Positions 1-13,655 are shown, counted from the stretch's first letter. The stretch is 64,000 nt of DNA from Sycobia sp. Sy_11 (GCA_018907035.1 JACCIC010000273.1:455501-519500), one strand, 5' to 3'. A program made the numbers and translations. Notes: generated from the letters alone by a model not told the origin.

Positions 1-689
1 ACGAGGTGGGTGGCGCGAGAGGGGGGGGGGTACAGCCACGAGCGATCGATTCATTTAGCAAAATCCAAGGCGCTTCTGGTTTTGGCCCGGAGAAATCGGG
101 TTCGGTGCGATTTACTGTATAACGATCGATCGATCGATCCGTGACGTAAAGGGAGAGAGAGAGAGAGATAGGTCGGTAAGCGCCCTGCGGTGAGTCCGCG
201 AGATAAGAGGGCGGCTGGGGGAGGGGTGGGTGTTTTCTAATATTAACACGGGTAGGTATACCATTGGCCGTCTCACAATCGGTGGATTACCTTGCAGTGT
301 AGCACGTCGGAGGGCAGACTTTTGCGCAGGTTAAACGTAAATTGGGTACGGATGTAGAGTAATAATTTTATGTCGGAATGTAGAGGTCGGGCGCCGCGTC
401 GTTGAGATTCCGATTTTTGTAAGGCGGTACTAACTCGACTGGACTTTGAATGAAATAGATACATTATAAAAATGCGTATGTTATTATGGTACTTGCAACG
501 TATTGAACATGTAGTCTATGTGCCGTATAATTATTAATAAAATTATATTTTGGCAATTATAATTATATTAAAATTATAATTGTAGTTCGAAGAATGTAAC
601 GAATAGGGAAATGGGACGCTTTCTAATTCTATTTTTCAATGATGATTTCTCATAAATGATTGAAATGTACTTGCTAGTTTTTTTTCATT

Positions 690-900
690 ATGGTGGATGA
701 TTTTTTTCCCTATTCTAACCTACAAATCGCATCTCCGACGCTTGGTGCCGGTTCTCATGAGGAAAATTATAGTCCTTACTTAGTACGAAAAAGATTTCTT
801 TACGAACCTCGTTACAATCCTTGTCTTTGCCTCGGGCCGCAAATCTCTCGTTTCGTAAATAAAGCCTTTATCCTATTCGTACTCGATAAGCAATGCACTA
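690..900 (+). repeat. Dispersed repeat B, copy 1
   Basis: About 190 bases align in the same orientation with 22085-22262. Shared anchors are CCTACAAATCGCA, TTCTCATGAGGAA, GCAAATCTCTCGTTT and GTAAATAAAGCCTTTA. A 72-codon open frame here is not kept in the other copy, so I do not call it a gene. Confidence 0.6.
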
Positions 901-1227
901 TCAATTAATATTTTTCTTGAACCCGAACATTAAACGAAGGTGCGCATATGTTCCTGCAATGGGCTTATACAGCTTATTACTATATCCATACATTAACTTA
1001 CGCTTCGAATTTCATCGGTGATGAGCGAAAGTAGGTTAAGTTTTTACGTAAATTTAATGATTAATAATTACTCAAGTAAATTATTAAAAATAATAAAAAT
1101 GATTCTTCACGAAAGATGCGATTTATACTCATTGAAAATTATCGCTGGTAATTTGGATGAAGGTACATCCTAGACGCATCTATAGAAGTTTTTCAGTCAG
1201 TAGTAGCGTCATCATATATGTATATAT

Positions 1228-1234
<7 letters not shown>

Positions 1235-1285
<51 letters not shown>
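1235..1285. repeat. (TA)n microsatellite
   Basis: Uninterrupted TA run of about 51 bases, with imperfect TA sequence just before it. Confidence 0.95.
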
Positions 1286-1291
<6 letters not shown>

Positions 1292-1961
1292 GCGGTCTCC
1301 CCAAGATAGCTAGGTATCGTAGCCAATTGTGATTGGAACGAAAAAATCAACGAGTAAAATCAATATCCATTTTGGGCAATTGCGCAGGAATGTTTATACC
1401 ACCATTGTCGATGGGTTAACCACGGCGCATAAATATTCAGAACGTTGGCGGAGAGCCTGGAAAATGAGAGACCTGGGCGGCTCCAGGAATGCAGGGAGAA
1501 GTATGAGAATGGGAGCGGCATAAGCGGACGATTGTTTATTTCTAGCGTCCCTTGCCAGCGTCCTCGTAAGTGCCTTACTACTTGGATGCGTGCACTGGTA
1601 GAATAAGGTACATCGACGTTGTACGACGACTGTCATTACAAAAAAAAAAAAAAAAAAAAAATAAAAAAAATCGTTCGGTACAGTCGGACGCATTAAGAAG
1701 GCGCTGACGAGAGACATAAATAAAGAACTGCTTGCTTATGCCGGGATCTATATCTGTATTCGTAGTGACCACCTAGTTTCTTGTTCTTCATTGCCCTCGG
1801 CTGCTTGATCGAAATATCTGCGCCATGATTCGCCGTTGGACATTGGCACTTAGACCAAGAATTATTCGCAATCGCCCAAAATGCATATTGGACCTTTGTC
1901 GTATAACTCTTCCTCTCAAATCTCAATCCGCTACGTTGAGTAATTATGTAGGAGACACAGG

Positions 1962-1962
<1 letters not shown>

Positions 1963-2006
<44 letters not shown>
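1963..2006. repeat. (TA)n microsatellite
   Basis: Uninterrupted TA run of 44 bases. Confidence 0.95.
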
Positions 2007-2009
<3 letters not shown>

Positions 2010-3114
2010 GTTCATGATATAAATATTTTCCCGACTAACCTATAGAGATGGCAGTGGCAGATCCAATTCCCGATTGTATTGTATACAACACTATACATCT
2101 CCTTAGTTTGTACATCAATTTTGAAGTCGATGACAGTTAAAATACATTTTCAAGTCTGGTTGCTAAATACGTACACCCGAAGCATGACTTTAAAAATCCC
2201 TAACGCATCATTTTGGATTCAGAAAAATTAGCTGCTTAAAATGGACTTATATGTAAATTGCCTTATTCTGATGACATTGATTTACAACTTCAAAAAAAAA
2301 TTTCTATTTAAACGTACCTTATAAATTTATGCGCAAAAATAATATGCTTTTATTCAGAAATAATTTTATGAAAACAGCGATTCCGAAAGAAGATAGTCTC
2401 ACTAAACCTTTTGACCTGTAATTAAATCTACCATCGAACGAAATTAATATTGACTTTGCAATTTCAATATTTCGTGGAATACTTTCAGACTACTTCATAT
2501 TATCTTGAAGTGCGCGTAGAGTGTCGAGAACTCATAATCTCGATATAAAATCTCCGCTCATACCTCTTTTCATGCAGATGAAAACTAAGAATATTACCAG
2601 AATTTATTAATATATATACATATACTCGCCTATAAGTATGCAGAAAAAAGCAGACAACACATATAATCACAGGACCAAAGATTGGCGGCTCGCGTTCCAT
2701 ATCGAACTTCTACAACGGTCGCATCTCACGAATCGGGAAACTTTCTTCTCCAGCCCCTCCTCCTCCCTCGCACTCCTACACAACGAAACGTCACTCCGCA
2801 GCGAAGTACATCCCGAAAGTAAAGTCGCTTCGTTAAAGATTTCCTGCCGTTGAGGGTGGGAATGGGGAAAGATGGGAAGATGGGGGGGGGGGGAGATTGC
2901 GGCACTCGTCTATTTACGACGCTCGCCGCGTGCTTTATTATATTTGCACAGCTGTTCGATCAGTCCGGAAAAATTCCGAAGCCATCGGGCTGAGGAGCTG
3001 GAGGGAGGGCGGTCGTGAAGAAGAGAGACTTTGTAGGGCAAAAGTCGAATGCGGGGGCGGGGGTGCACGAAGCCCGCACGTCGGGCGCACTTGCAGACTG
3101 CGTCCGAGTTGTGT

Positions 3115-3118
<4 letters not shown>

Positions 3119-3177
<59 letters not shown>
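3119..3177. repeat. Compound (TA)n(GT)n(TA)n microsatellite
   Basis: A TA run to 3149 is followed by ten GT units and a further short TA run. Confidence 0.95.
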
Positions 3178-3179
<2 letters not shown>

Positions 3180-3272
3180 ATTTGTCTGTATACGCATCTT
3201 CGAGCTTTAATTTCGCGAGCCATGTGCGGTGAGAATTTTTTTTCGTTTCATGTCGGTGGAGATTTTGCTTTG

Positions 3273-3276
<4 letters not shown>

Positions 3277-3324
<48 letters not shown>
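3277..3324. repeat. (AT)n microsatellite
   Basis: Uninterrupted AT run of 48 bases, 100 bases after the compound array. Confidence 0.95.
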
Positions 3325-3327
<3 letters not shown>

Positions 3328-6136
3328 CGTGCGTATATGCGACAGGCATTTAAGTGGGGCGCAGATTATGTATACATAAATAGCTTTAAAGAGCTATATT
3401 AGAACAAGCCTTAATTTTTTATAGTTTGTATAATGAATATAATACTTTATTTCTAAGCTGCCGTGCCGAAATGACATTTTTCACGGTATTTTATTTCGTA
3501 GACGCAAGACACGAGAATTGGAAGTTATTATTATTTTTTTTATACGTGTACGCTTATAAAATTCTACTGACTGCATCTTAAATTTTAAATAAAATTCGTA
3601 CAGGCAAAGTCCTCAGGAATAAGGAATGGCCCTGTCAATATTATGTGGTATTACTGGATGAAAGATTGGTATAAAAAAGGAATGATTTATATTTATCATT
3701 TTCGAGATTATAAGAGTCCACTTGGTATATTAGTAATACTCATTATAGAAAATTAATTTGTGAAAACCTCAGAATCGTTTATAAACATGTTTCTTGTGAA
3801 CAAAATATACAATCAGTAGTTCAGACATTTAAGAAGTTTAAGTGTTACCACGTTTGGAGAATTTGTTTATATAAAGGTTCGCTTGACTGTTAGGTTCAGC
3901 AAGTGTAAGTAATAAATTTAAAGTGGCTGCGGCACTACATTTATCCTCCGCATTTGCGAACAGTCATCGCCTGTGTCGAAATTCGAAGGTTTAAAACAAT
4001 TTCAGCCTACACGTTCTAAGTCGTGCGTGGCACGATGACCGCGGACTCGCAGGGATGCTGCTAGGCTATAGTGCCTCTAAATACGTATGATTAAATTACT
4101 CGACACTTTTGTACTCATGACCCCCACTGAGTAACTAAATTATTTTCTGATTTTGAGCCGTGGAGGAAGCTGGGGGCCAGATCTGACTTGATAAATATCA
4201 ACTGATACTTCGTTCGCTTTAACATACGCGATTTTGTCACCGGCCACCAAGCAAGATAATCATTATTTTATACTGTTAACGAATGAAAATGAAATTCGGC
4301 GTGCCTTGTCTTTGCTTCTAATAAGGACGTTATAGTCTTTGAGGCGAATGAAGGTAATTTGAGAGATAATAGAGAATCGAGAGAATCCGTAAATATATAC
4401 AGTATACGTTTCATTCAAGTAGTTAAACACTATATTCATGGCGTCGCCATCGATGAGGAAACATGGATTGACTTGTTTATTTAGAAGAGTACATAGAAAT
4501 ACTGATATACTATCTTTGTCTTTTAGAAAATTATGTAGAGCCAAGTTTGGATTATTAGGTTTCTTGAGTCTTTTGTATAAGATTTATCGAAACACTATCA
4601 GTTAGGATTGGGTAATCCAAAGATAAATACGCAGCTCGAGGTTAAAGAGAAATTAAAGAAAGATCGGACATTAGAAATATTTCACTTTCGCAATTCAAGT
4701 ATTCCTTTGTTGCTAATTCTAAAGCACAAAACTTTTCTACTAGCGACATATTGAATTCATGCGACGGCTCATATTGTCTCTTTGCTTGGGTAAATAGAGA
4801 AATGTGCCGTATTCAATTTTAGAACTTGTAAGAGTTTTCTATGTAAGAGCGTTGTACGAGCTGCTACCAACAAACAATCACACAGTTATTTAATTATATT
4901 TGGATAAAAAAAAATATTTATTGATACAAAGTATTATTACAAAATTTACATTTAAGTGTTCAGAATGAAAATTGGCTATTGAAGATTTCAGTTGCGCGCA
5001 ATACAGTGATACGTTCAAAAAAATGAATTTAATTATCAAACAAATAAAAAACATTAAACTTAATTGAAGTTATACACTCTAAATTATATAATTGCCATTG
5101 AACAGCTTTAGAACAAGAAGCAGTTCAAAGTTCCCGACATGGATGTTGGAACGTTACGGAAGTACACACACAGGACGGTAAAGTTAGATAGTCGTAATTT
5201 CCTGCTCGAGATATCTCTCATCGTATGTGTTTATAGCTGAATTTTCTCCATTACTGCCTATCTCTATTTGAATTATTCAATATCATTTGAAAGTCGAACG
5301 TGCGTATAGAAGAATGACGCGTTTAACAAAAAAGATTAACTTTGAAACAAAAAATGCTACGGGAATTCTTTCCCTTTCGTTTTTTTCACGTTTCTTCTTC
5401 TTTTTCTTTTTTTTTTTTTTTTTTTTTTTTAATAATCCAGGAGAAAAGTTTTTCGATGCTCGAAATTGGAGGTTCGAAATGGTAAGCTAAGCGAAACAAT
5501 GCAGTCCAAAGCTGACGCTGAGTTGGTTACTATATATGTATATATGCACGGTACGTATTCGCGTTCACGTTCTGTTTGAACTTCGAAAAAGACTTTTCTA
5601 TCTCTACTTCTTTTTTTTTTTTATGTGAAACAGTAAAATACCGTAAATTCTCCAGAATTATGAGTAAGCTTTCTTAATCTGTATATATACATGTATTATG
5701 TCATTCTTTTAGATGTACAAATTTTGAACGTATTTTTTTATATATACTTACAACTAATGTAGAAAAGAAATATATCGCAGTTATGAATTTTGTGAAAATA
5801 ATATTACGCGATGCGATAAACGTCCCGAAACACACACACACAAATCAAGGGACAGAGCGATATAGATCTCTCTTTCTCTCTCTCTCTCTCTCTTTTGCTC
5901 TCATCTGGCTGACGCTTTTTCTCCCCCATACCAGTAAATGGATATTAGGCTCGCGGATCGCGACGGAGTGAACAGCGCGCGCAGCCGTATTCAAATTCTA
6001 CTCGGAATGGAAAGCGCGCTCGAGCCGACGAATTGTACATTAGTGAGCAGCTTTATATGTGACGGTCGAGAATTCGATTGCTTTTAATACGGCCCCTTTA
6101 TGCGCGCTCCCTTTTTCACGTGTAAAATATTTGTGC

Positions 6137-6137
<1 letters not shown>

Positions 6138-6184
<47 letters not shown>
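6138..6184. repeat. (TA)n microsatellite
   Basis: Uninterrupted TA run of 47 bases after CGCGTAT-like DNA. Confidence 0.95.
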
Positions 6185-6187
<3 letters not shown>

Positions 6188-6837
6188 AATTTAAATGCGG
6201 GAGCAAGATCCTTTTGTTATGCTCATTTTCACTCTCGTTAACAACGTATAGATAACGAAACTACGTATATGTATATAGAAACTATATATATAAAATACAA
6301 CAGACCTGTCCAAAATTATATTTTTATATTGTGACTTTCATAAAATTACTATTGAAGCTACATTTCAACGTTTTTGTGCTAAATGTTGACGATCATTGCA
6401 ACAAGAAATTAGAATAATAATTCATATACAGTTATATATCGGATGCGCATAAAATTGTACGAATTTACAACGTAAAATGGAACTATCGTCTAGCACAAGT
6501 ACGGCAATACTAACGATGATAATTTCAATGAACATTCGTTCGTTCACTATATTTATATTTCCGAAAATACGTGGAATTGCTTATTAAGAAAAAATTAACA
6601 AATAAATATAGGTACACTAATACGGCTGTCGTGATCGCTCTTTAACGGTATGGGTAAGACTATATATATACAAGAACACACACGTTCCTCGTATATGCAA
6701 GGCGGTCCGGAGCATAGACTCGCATAAGCTCGCATGGATAGAGAAGGATTGGCTGCATCCATCTCTGCATAGGCCGGTAGTATACGGACTCAGCTCGGGA
6801 TCGCTTACGTTTCTGGATGAATCGAGTCCAGGGTGCG

Positions 6838-6867
6838 GCGGAGCTTTCCGCCGAAGGAAAGCTCCGC
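6838..6867. other. Perfect 12-pair hairpin
   Basis: GCGGAGCTTTCC at 6838-6849 and its exact complement at 6856-6867 enclose the six-base loop GCCGAA. It stands in otherwise unremarkable DNA with no gene beside it. Confidence 0.7.
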
Positions 6868-7685
6868 TGGAGTCGGAAGGCTGTATATACACCAGGTAAT
6901 ACCATGAGGATCATCGTTTTATATATATGTATATATCTATATATATGTATAGATAGATAGATAGATAGTGAAAAAGAATACGCATTTATTGTTCCACTGC
7001 AATAGCATTGCCTTCAGTTTGTTCGGTGATTTTTCCGGGTATTATTTCGAAATTATTTGCTCGATTTTGATAAATTATATCATCGAACCAATTCGAAATT
7101 CATCGAAACCAGTTCTTTGAACAATCAATTAAACGAGAAAAAGAACGAAAAAAAAAAAATTAAATGAACAAGAAAAAAACTCGAAACGCGCGTAAAATTA
7201 ATGCATAGAATGGTTAAGTATTTTTTAATATTTATAATTGTGTTGAAACAATTACACGTTCGATTTATTATACAGAACATCTAGACACGTGAGTAACTAT
7301 GATAGTCTATTGCAAGCGCCGTAAAATAAAGTCTTTGGACAAACAAATACGTCGAAAAGCCCATTTGCATGCAGCTTCAATTCAAAGCGTTCATTTTTAT
7401 CGCACTATCTATAGACGTTCCTCTAGAGCAGTTCAACCAACGCTTGACCATTAAAATTCGACTTTCTATGACAATATATATATGTATGTATGTATGTATA
7501 TTTATACGAACTTTCCCCGACATAATCCTCGAGAAGCAAGTCTCGTTATTTTCCGTACACCAAGAGCCCGTTTTCGAGCCACCACCGACGCTCCCAAAAC
7601 TTTACACCCTGTATTATTGCTCAGAATCCAAAAAAGGTATATAGTTTCCGGCGAGGTGGTTCGAGAGTCCTGTAACTCCCCGACG

Positions 7686-7732
7686 GCTGACCCTATTCTT
7701 ATAACGGGTCAGCGAGAGCGCACCGGTGCGCT
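7686..7732. other. Two adjacent perfect inverted repeats
   Basis: GCTGACCC (7686-7693) pairs with GGGTCAGC (7706-7713) over a 12-base loop. Four bases on is a 16-base perfect palindrome, AGCGCACCGGTGCGCT (7717-7732). Confidence 0.7.
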
Positions 7733-7939
7733 GCCAACTTTTTCTTATATGCGTATACAAACGCATATACGTATAAACATTGTTAGGACAGCCAAGGGAG
7801 GAGGACGCGTCGATGCCAGGGATTCTTATATCTATCTATACATGTATATTCCAGGGAAAATTCCCGTCTCGTGTCCGCAAAAAATCTATGCGTGTGCGAA
7901 TACGCGAATGACATCTGTATTTTCGTTTGCACGTCTACG

Positions 7940-7962
7940 CACACACACACACACACACACAC
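7940..7962. repeat. (CA)n microsatellite
   Basis: CA run of 23 bases, 65 bases before the long-terminus element at 8.03 kb. Confidence 0.95.
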
Positions 7963-8027
7963 GCATACGCACATATATATAGTAACCGTCGGTGTTTACC
8001 GATGCACGACGAAATTTTGAATTTATA

Positions 8028-8865
8028 TAATCCAGTCGGTCTATGTAAAAACTACCCTTAAAAATCATATGCTTGGAAATATCCATTTTATCTTCAGAAA
8101 TGGATTCGGAAGAAGAAGTAGATTAAGAATTGAGTTTTAGGACCAATGTTTTGCCGTGACTTTTTTCGCAAATGAAGATTGAAGTGAAAATTTTTCGTGC
8201 TTTTGTTTGAGAAGCTATTGATTATATCGGAAACAAAACGTTGAGCGCAAAACGTAATAATAGACCTTTTTCGTTAGAATTAAATTTTTGCATAAAAATT
8301 TAAGCATTCGTAAAACTTAAAAGTTTATATTTCCAATGCATAAGAAATTCATAAACAACATAATGAACGTAAATAAATTTTATGCAAAAGCCGTCAATTA
8401 AACGTCCTCGACATGCTTAAACTAGATTTTCGATCCTCTTCCCTCCGCCCAATAGTTTTCCTATTGAGAAATTCCAAAAATTGACATTTAATTAACGGAC
8501 AGTTGAATTCGAGACCTTGATTCCTGCAATATCTTAATTAGTTCCAGAGATCTGACGTATAAGCGAAATAAATGGCAAAACGCGAGTAAACGCACTATAG
8601 CGTGTGCAATATTTTTTATCCACACTTACACGAGTAGTTTAACAGGAAAGAAAGAAAAATTGCCAATCCGCCGTTCGCGCGCGTAAATGGGCGAAGACAA
8701 AGCGGCGACACCGTCGAGTCGGCGGCTCGCACCGAGGTAGTTGAGGTAGATCTGACAAAAAGTTGAGGCAGTACATTGGTCCGCAAACTCATTGTTTTAA
8801 TCTCCTCCTCCTTCCGAATTCATTTCTAAATGTTTTAAGGGTAGTTTTTAAATAGGTCGAATAAT
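8028..8865. mobile_element. Unclassified element with long (about 130-base) inverted termini
   Basis: The left end (8037-8160) and right end (8745-8860) are inverted copies of each other. Shared blocks in order from the outside are AAAAACTACCCTTAAAA, AGAAATG-ATTCGGAAG, GATTAA and GGACCAATGT. Identity is about three quarters by eye. There is no coding potential inside. The structure fits a non-autonomous DNA transposon (MITE-like) of about 830 bases. I could not define a target-site duplication. Confidence 0.6.
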
Positions 8866-9879
8866 AATAGTCCGAGTGGTTCTAGAATTTTTACATATAA
8901 ATGTTTGCATGGTGACATTCATCGTGAATTATTTACTATATATATCAAATGTATGGACCGGAATTTTTTCATTAGAAGACTGTTATATTATGATTTGAGT
9001 GTTAAATTACAGATTATTAAATTTATTAAACAATATATGTATGAGTCTCTATAGGATTCATTTTATTGTATTAAATACAAATTTATTTACATTCCTGTGC
9101 TTCTTCGTAATTTTTCCAGGAAACTATGGAGTTTGCTGACAGATCGAAGAAAGATCGTAACGTGTTAAGATCCATTGCGTTTCCGCCGAGTCGGCGCACT
9201 TTATTTGCAATCCTCGTCCATGATCTATTTCAATGTTCATAAATTTTCTCCAATCGAACTTAACAATAAATATGAATATTGTATTTATTGTTTCTCTAAC
9301 GCCTCCCTTCCCCCCACTAACTACTTTGAATCTCCATTTAAAGGTCAACTTTATCCATTACAATAAAACCCTATTATTTACGATGGAAGAATGAAAAAGA
9401 CTGAACTTTAGATTTTTAGAATACGAAGTCGAATATCAAAACTTTCGTTTTCTTCCTATTTCGTCACAAAGTTTATGGATTTTTCAATCCTTAAAGACAG
9501 TTGATTGCATTATCAGGCATTATAACAGCAGAGTAAGAAGACGAGAAAAGAGTCAAGAAAAATTTTTCTACCCTCCGAAATGTTGATTTATGTCATTGTA
9601 TCAATTTTCATCTTTAACATTATCATAAGCCATGATCGGGCATACGCTGTCTTAAATATGTCTTGAGAGAAACAATAACTTATACGCCTAACAAAGGAAT
9701 TATTCATAATTCCAATATACAATGTCCACAGTTACTCTATCATTCATTGCCTAAATCGTGGAAAAACGTCATGCATACGTGATGCCAAAATCAAATACCC
9801 GCAAAGATTTTGAATTCCCAACTTGTCTATTATACGCAAACCTTAGCAGCCGGTCTAAAATTCAAAGCTCGATCCTCAC

Positions 9880-10290
9880 TCCTCTCTTCTCGTCCCTTCG
9901 CCCTCCTCCCCCCTGCCGCCGGCCCCACGCTCTCGAGCGCAAAACGACGCAAACCATCACCCGGGCCCCACCTCACCAGCCCCTCTACTCACCCGGGCTT
10001 TGAATATCGCTGACGAGGCGAGAAGCTCGCTGTGTGGGTCGAGTGCGCGCGACCGCGGGCTCACGACACTCCTCCTCGCCTCTCCTCGAGAATTTTCCTT
10101 CAACCGCGCTGCCCTTTCCCCTCCCATACCGTCACGCGCGCCCATATCAGCAGGAAGAACGGCCGATGGCCTTGCGGCCATCGGAAAATCGCCCCCTCCC
10201 CCTCGGCCCCGGCGCACCGCTTGGAGAGCTTTAAAGCTCTCCTCGGGGCGGCTTTGCGGGGGTGCAGCTTGAGGCGCAAAGTTCAATTAG
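9880..10290. other. GC-rich patch with perfect hairpins, no gene recognised
   Basis: Pyrimidine-rich and CpG-rich DNA. The overlapping frames on both strands are compositional. It contains a nine-pair hairpin at 10163-10184 and a 20-base perfect palindrome at 10223-10242. Confidence 0.4.
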
Positions 10291-12591
10291 CCGTGCTATA
10301 TATTCGACTGTTCTGTTACGTCTTCTTTTTGTCGTTCGAGCGCGCGGGGAAGGGACGTGTAAGTATATTGGTAAATGTACACGTACGTGGATTCTGCTTT
10401 GATATGACCACTTAAGGACTTTTTTTTTCTTTTTCGATTTCTTTAATTTTTTTTTTTTCGGTATCGAGATTACGGGCACGTCGGATAGATTGAAGTCCAA
10501 AAAATTCCACGGTAACTGTGTGAAATTATACGTGCATTAATTGAATTTCGACATTTTTAGGCCAGAAAATAGCTTTGTCTTTTATTTCGGATGGAAGAGA
10601 ATACCTGTTGTAAAAAAAAAAAAAATGAAAATAACTATCGCAAACCTCGTATTGTACGATGTATGGATTTCTCGTATCGTTATTGCGCTTATTAAAGAGC
10701 TATCGGCGATGTTCATAAAAGTCTATCGGTTATCGGATGAAAAAGTCTTCGGCTGTGCTTTATATGAAGGATTCTATTGTGCCTTAGTTTCTAATCGAAT
10801 TATATTCTTACAATGGGTTTTATTATTGATTACCTTTCGAAAAATGTCCAAATAACATTGGATGATACGCAAATTTAACGCAAAATAAACGACCAGCGAT
10901 AAGGAATGCTGTACTTTTTATTTCATTTCATGAATATGAACAGTCAATTATTTTGATCCTGACGTTCAAGCAATTAATAAAAATCTAAATTCAATAAAAA
11001 ACAATTTTCTTTACATTATTATTTATATAACCTATACTTTCCTTGAGTTAATTTTTTTAAAAGTAACTTTATAATTAGATTGAATTAATTTCATATAAAT
11101 ATCGATAATGAAATCTTTATTGCAATTTAAAATAAAAAGTCTATACTATTCTCTATATTATAAATGATGTATTGTTTTACAATTATTATTTTTCGTTTAT
11201 AAAGATGATGAACAGCTTGATAAAAATTTATTTACTTTAACGTCAAGTATAAAAAAAATTATTTAATTATGTAGGATTCAGTAAGTGGTATAAGAGTTTT
11301 TTTTTTAAGTTGAATGAGTGCATGGAAAATTAAAGGCGTTCTCGCGCCTTTTGATATAACTATATGGTTGATTTGATATAGAAAAAAATTGATATAGAAA
11401 ATCATATAGCTATGATACTATTTCCATGTAATTCTAAGAAATTCTATTTTTACAAGAAACGATCTACGAAAATGAATATTAACATTATCTAGTACTAAAA
11501 GCAGTAACGTAGAAAAGGATGGTAAATATATGCTGACATATACGTACACGTGCAAGCGAAAAACAATAAACTCTGTTAATAACTACCATAATCAAAAAAG
11601 TTTTATATATAGAAGTAGATCAGCAGTGCACCATAAATTATTATTAGATAAATGCATTTTGTCCGTAAAGGATTAATTTATTGATTTACCTATACTATTA
11701 ATGCTATACTACGAGCAGCAGTAATAAATCGTTGAGAAACTACCAAAATTCATATAATTCGTCACTATCATTTACAGAAAATGTAACATATGCTATTTCA
11801 TATACTATATATTGAATTAAATAAAAGAAAAATGCACGTTCTTTAATTAAATAAAAGAAAAATATACATTTCTTTAATTCCATTCGAATTAAATTGGCAT
11901 TTCTCAAGGGGAACAGACTAAAAATAAGATTCATATGGCTCCAATACGAAAAAAAGTCAGACAACAAACTATTTTGAAATATTAACGTGCATCATTGAAA
12001 TCGTAGATTAAAAGTACAGCAGTAACACACATGTCATTTATCAAATACAGTTGCTCAGCTCGTGTAAGTATTCCAGTGCACATTACGAAAGCATTTTTAA
12101 ACTATCTTGAACTGCAATTTATATTTTAAGGAAAAAACCGCGGCTATACGTTGTTTTTTTTTTCAAAAAAAGTCCAATAACATGCAAAGCAAAAAACACA
12201 AAAAAAAAGAAACAAACGAAAAAAGTCCAAATTTTTTCCATCAAATTTCTATACCAGTCACAGAAGCTTAATGCGCTTTTCCTCCGAGCAACTCTTTAAA
12301 TCTCCTGTTATCCGCGACCGCATAACAGAAGATTATAACGTCGGTTTCAAATTGCTTTCGCCCCCCCCCTCCCGTATCGATGGAGGTTATACCGGTTTAA
12401 TAAATGAATTTCGAGAGCTGGATTTCCGAGGCACGTATCACTTATATAGCTGGCAAACTATTGTATCCTGAATTCGATATATAAATATCGAATTCGGCTC
12501 GAGAGCAATGGAGGGGGGGGGGAGAAGGCGGAGCGCGTCACTGTTCCGCACGCTTTTTACGCGTGCAAACAATGAGGAAGTCGAGGAACGT

Positions 12592-12690
12592 AGGGGGTCG
12601 TTCATAAATTACGTAGACGATTTGTAGATGGAAATCGGTATGGTAGATACGTAGGTTAAGCTAAACGGGGGAGGGGGAGGTAGTTTCCAC
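12592..12690. repeat. Possible head of a widespread insect repeat (GGGTCGTTCATAAATTACGT)
   Basis: GGGTCGTTCATAAATTACGT is, from memory, a recurrent motif at the ends of repetitive elements in many insect genomes. Only one copy is seen here. A G-rich tail follows at 12665-12680. Confidence 0.3.
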
Positions 12691-13652
12691 AAAAAGCTAT
12701 ATTTTATTTGTTTTTTTTTTTATATATAAATGATCTTTCAATTATGTCACTCGTCAAATGAATCGAGAAAGGAGAATCCCAGATTTCTTAGGTGGTCAGC
12801 ATTCATCAGTTTCAGCGTGTGCTTACACCATTCCGTATTCAGAATTTCATCAACTAAAGGGACTGTTTTCTAAAACTTTTATCAGACTAACAATATCTAT
12901 TTGTTTTAATTCGATAATATGAAAAAGTTCCCCGAGTCCAATAATTATTACTGATGCCGATCAGTTTTATAACGAATTTACGATTGGAACAACAAAGAGA
13001 CGCTATTTATACGATTCTTCGTCGATTCATTCGACAATTCTATAAATATTTGTCCCCTACGAAAAAAATTACAATTCACGCGATGCATACTTTATTTAAG
13101 GGAAAAAAATACGTATAATGCTGCTATGCCCGATAAAAACGTTGTGATCGACAGCGTGTTTCAATAATTCGGAGCAATGGAAGAAAAGCAGAGCTGCGTT
13201 AGATACAGTACAAATTAATAGTATTCCTAATTTATCCGTATCTGACAATGTCCAAATTTTAAATTTGTTCACCGATTGACATTGTTAGGAATAAGAATCT
13301 CATTTCTTATCTCTTTCGCGAATTCACACACATAATTTTTTTGTCTGAAAGGACATTTTTCCCCACTCAAACAGCTGTGTATGTGTTGAGGACTATGTAT
13401 AGTACAGTACCATCATGAGATCGTCGAAAGTTACGGAGAGGTATAGATCTACATATATATATCACTATAGTCGAAACGAACTGCGGGACCACGGGAAACG
13501 TTTTCAAGCGGGATCCCTTCAAGATTGACTCGGGTCCTTTTAATTCCTTATTCCCTCGAATGAGCCGCGTTTCATCTCGCGCTCGGGGGTGCGTGAGCTT
13601 TGAAAATCCATGTCTCTCTATACAGAAGCAATGGGGGGAGGAGAAGGGCACG

Positions 13653-13655
<3 letters not shown>

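Larger units (their letters stand above)
1..8027. other. No gene seen
   Basis: AT-rich DNA with GC-rich patches (1-230, 2880-3110, 5940-6030, 6700-6880). Nothing coding was recognised on either strand apart from the repeats and hairpins listed. Open frames here fall in microsatellites. Confidence 0.5.

Noticed and set aside
690..908. 72-codon frame as a gene
   Set aside because: It lies within dispersed repeat B, and the second copy at 22.1 kb does not keep the frame.
2897..3353. Frames encoding long Ile-Tyr repeats
   Set aside because: These are translations of TA and GT microsatellites. The same pattern recurs at every TA array in the window.
9957..10286. Overlapping frames of about 90-130 codons in a GC-rich patch
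   Set aside because: Frames exist on both strands over the same bases, with proline/arginine-rich composition and no motif.
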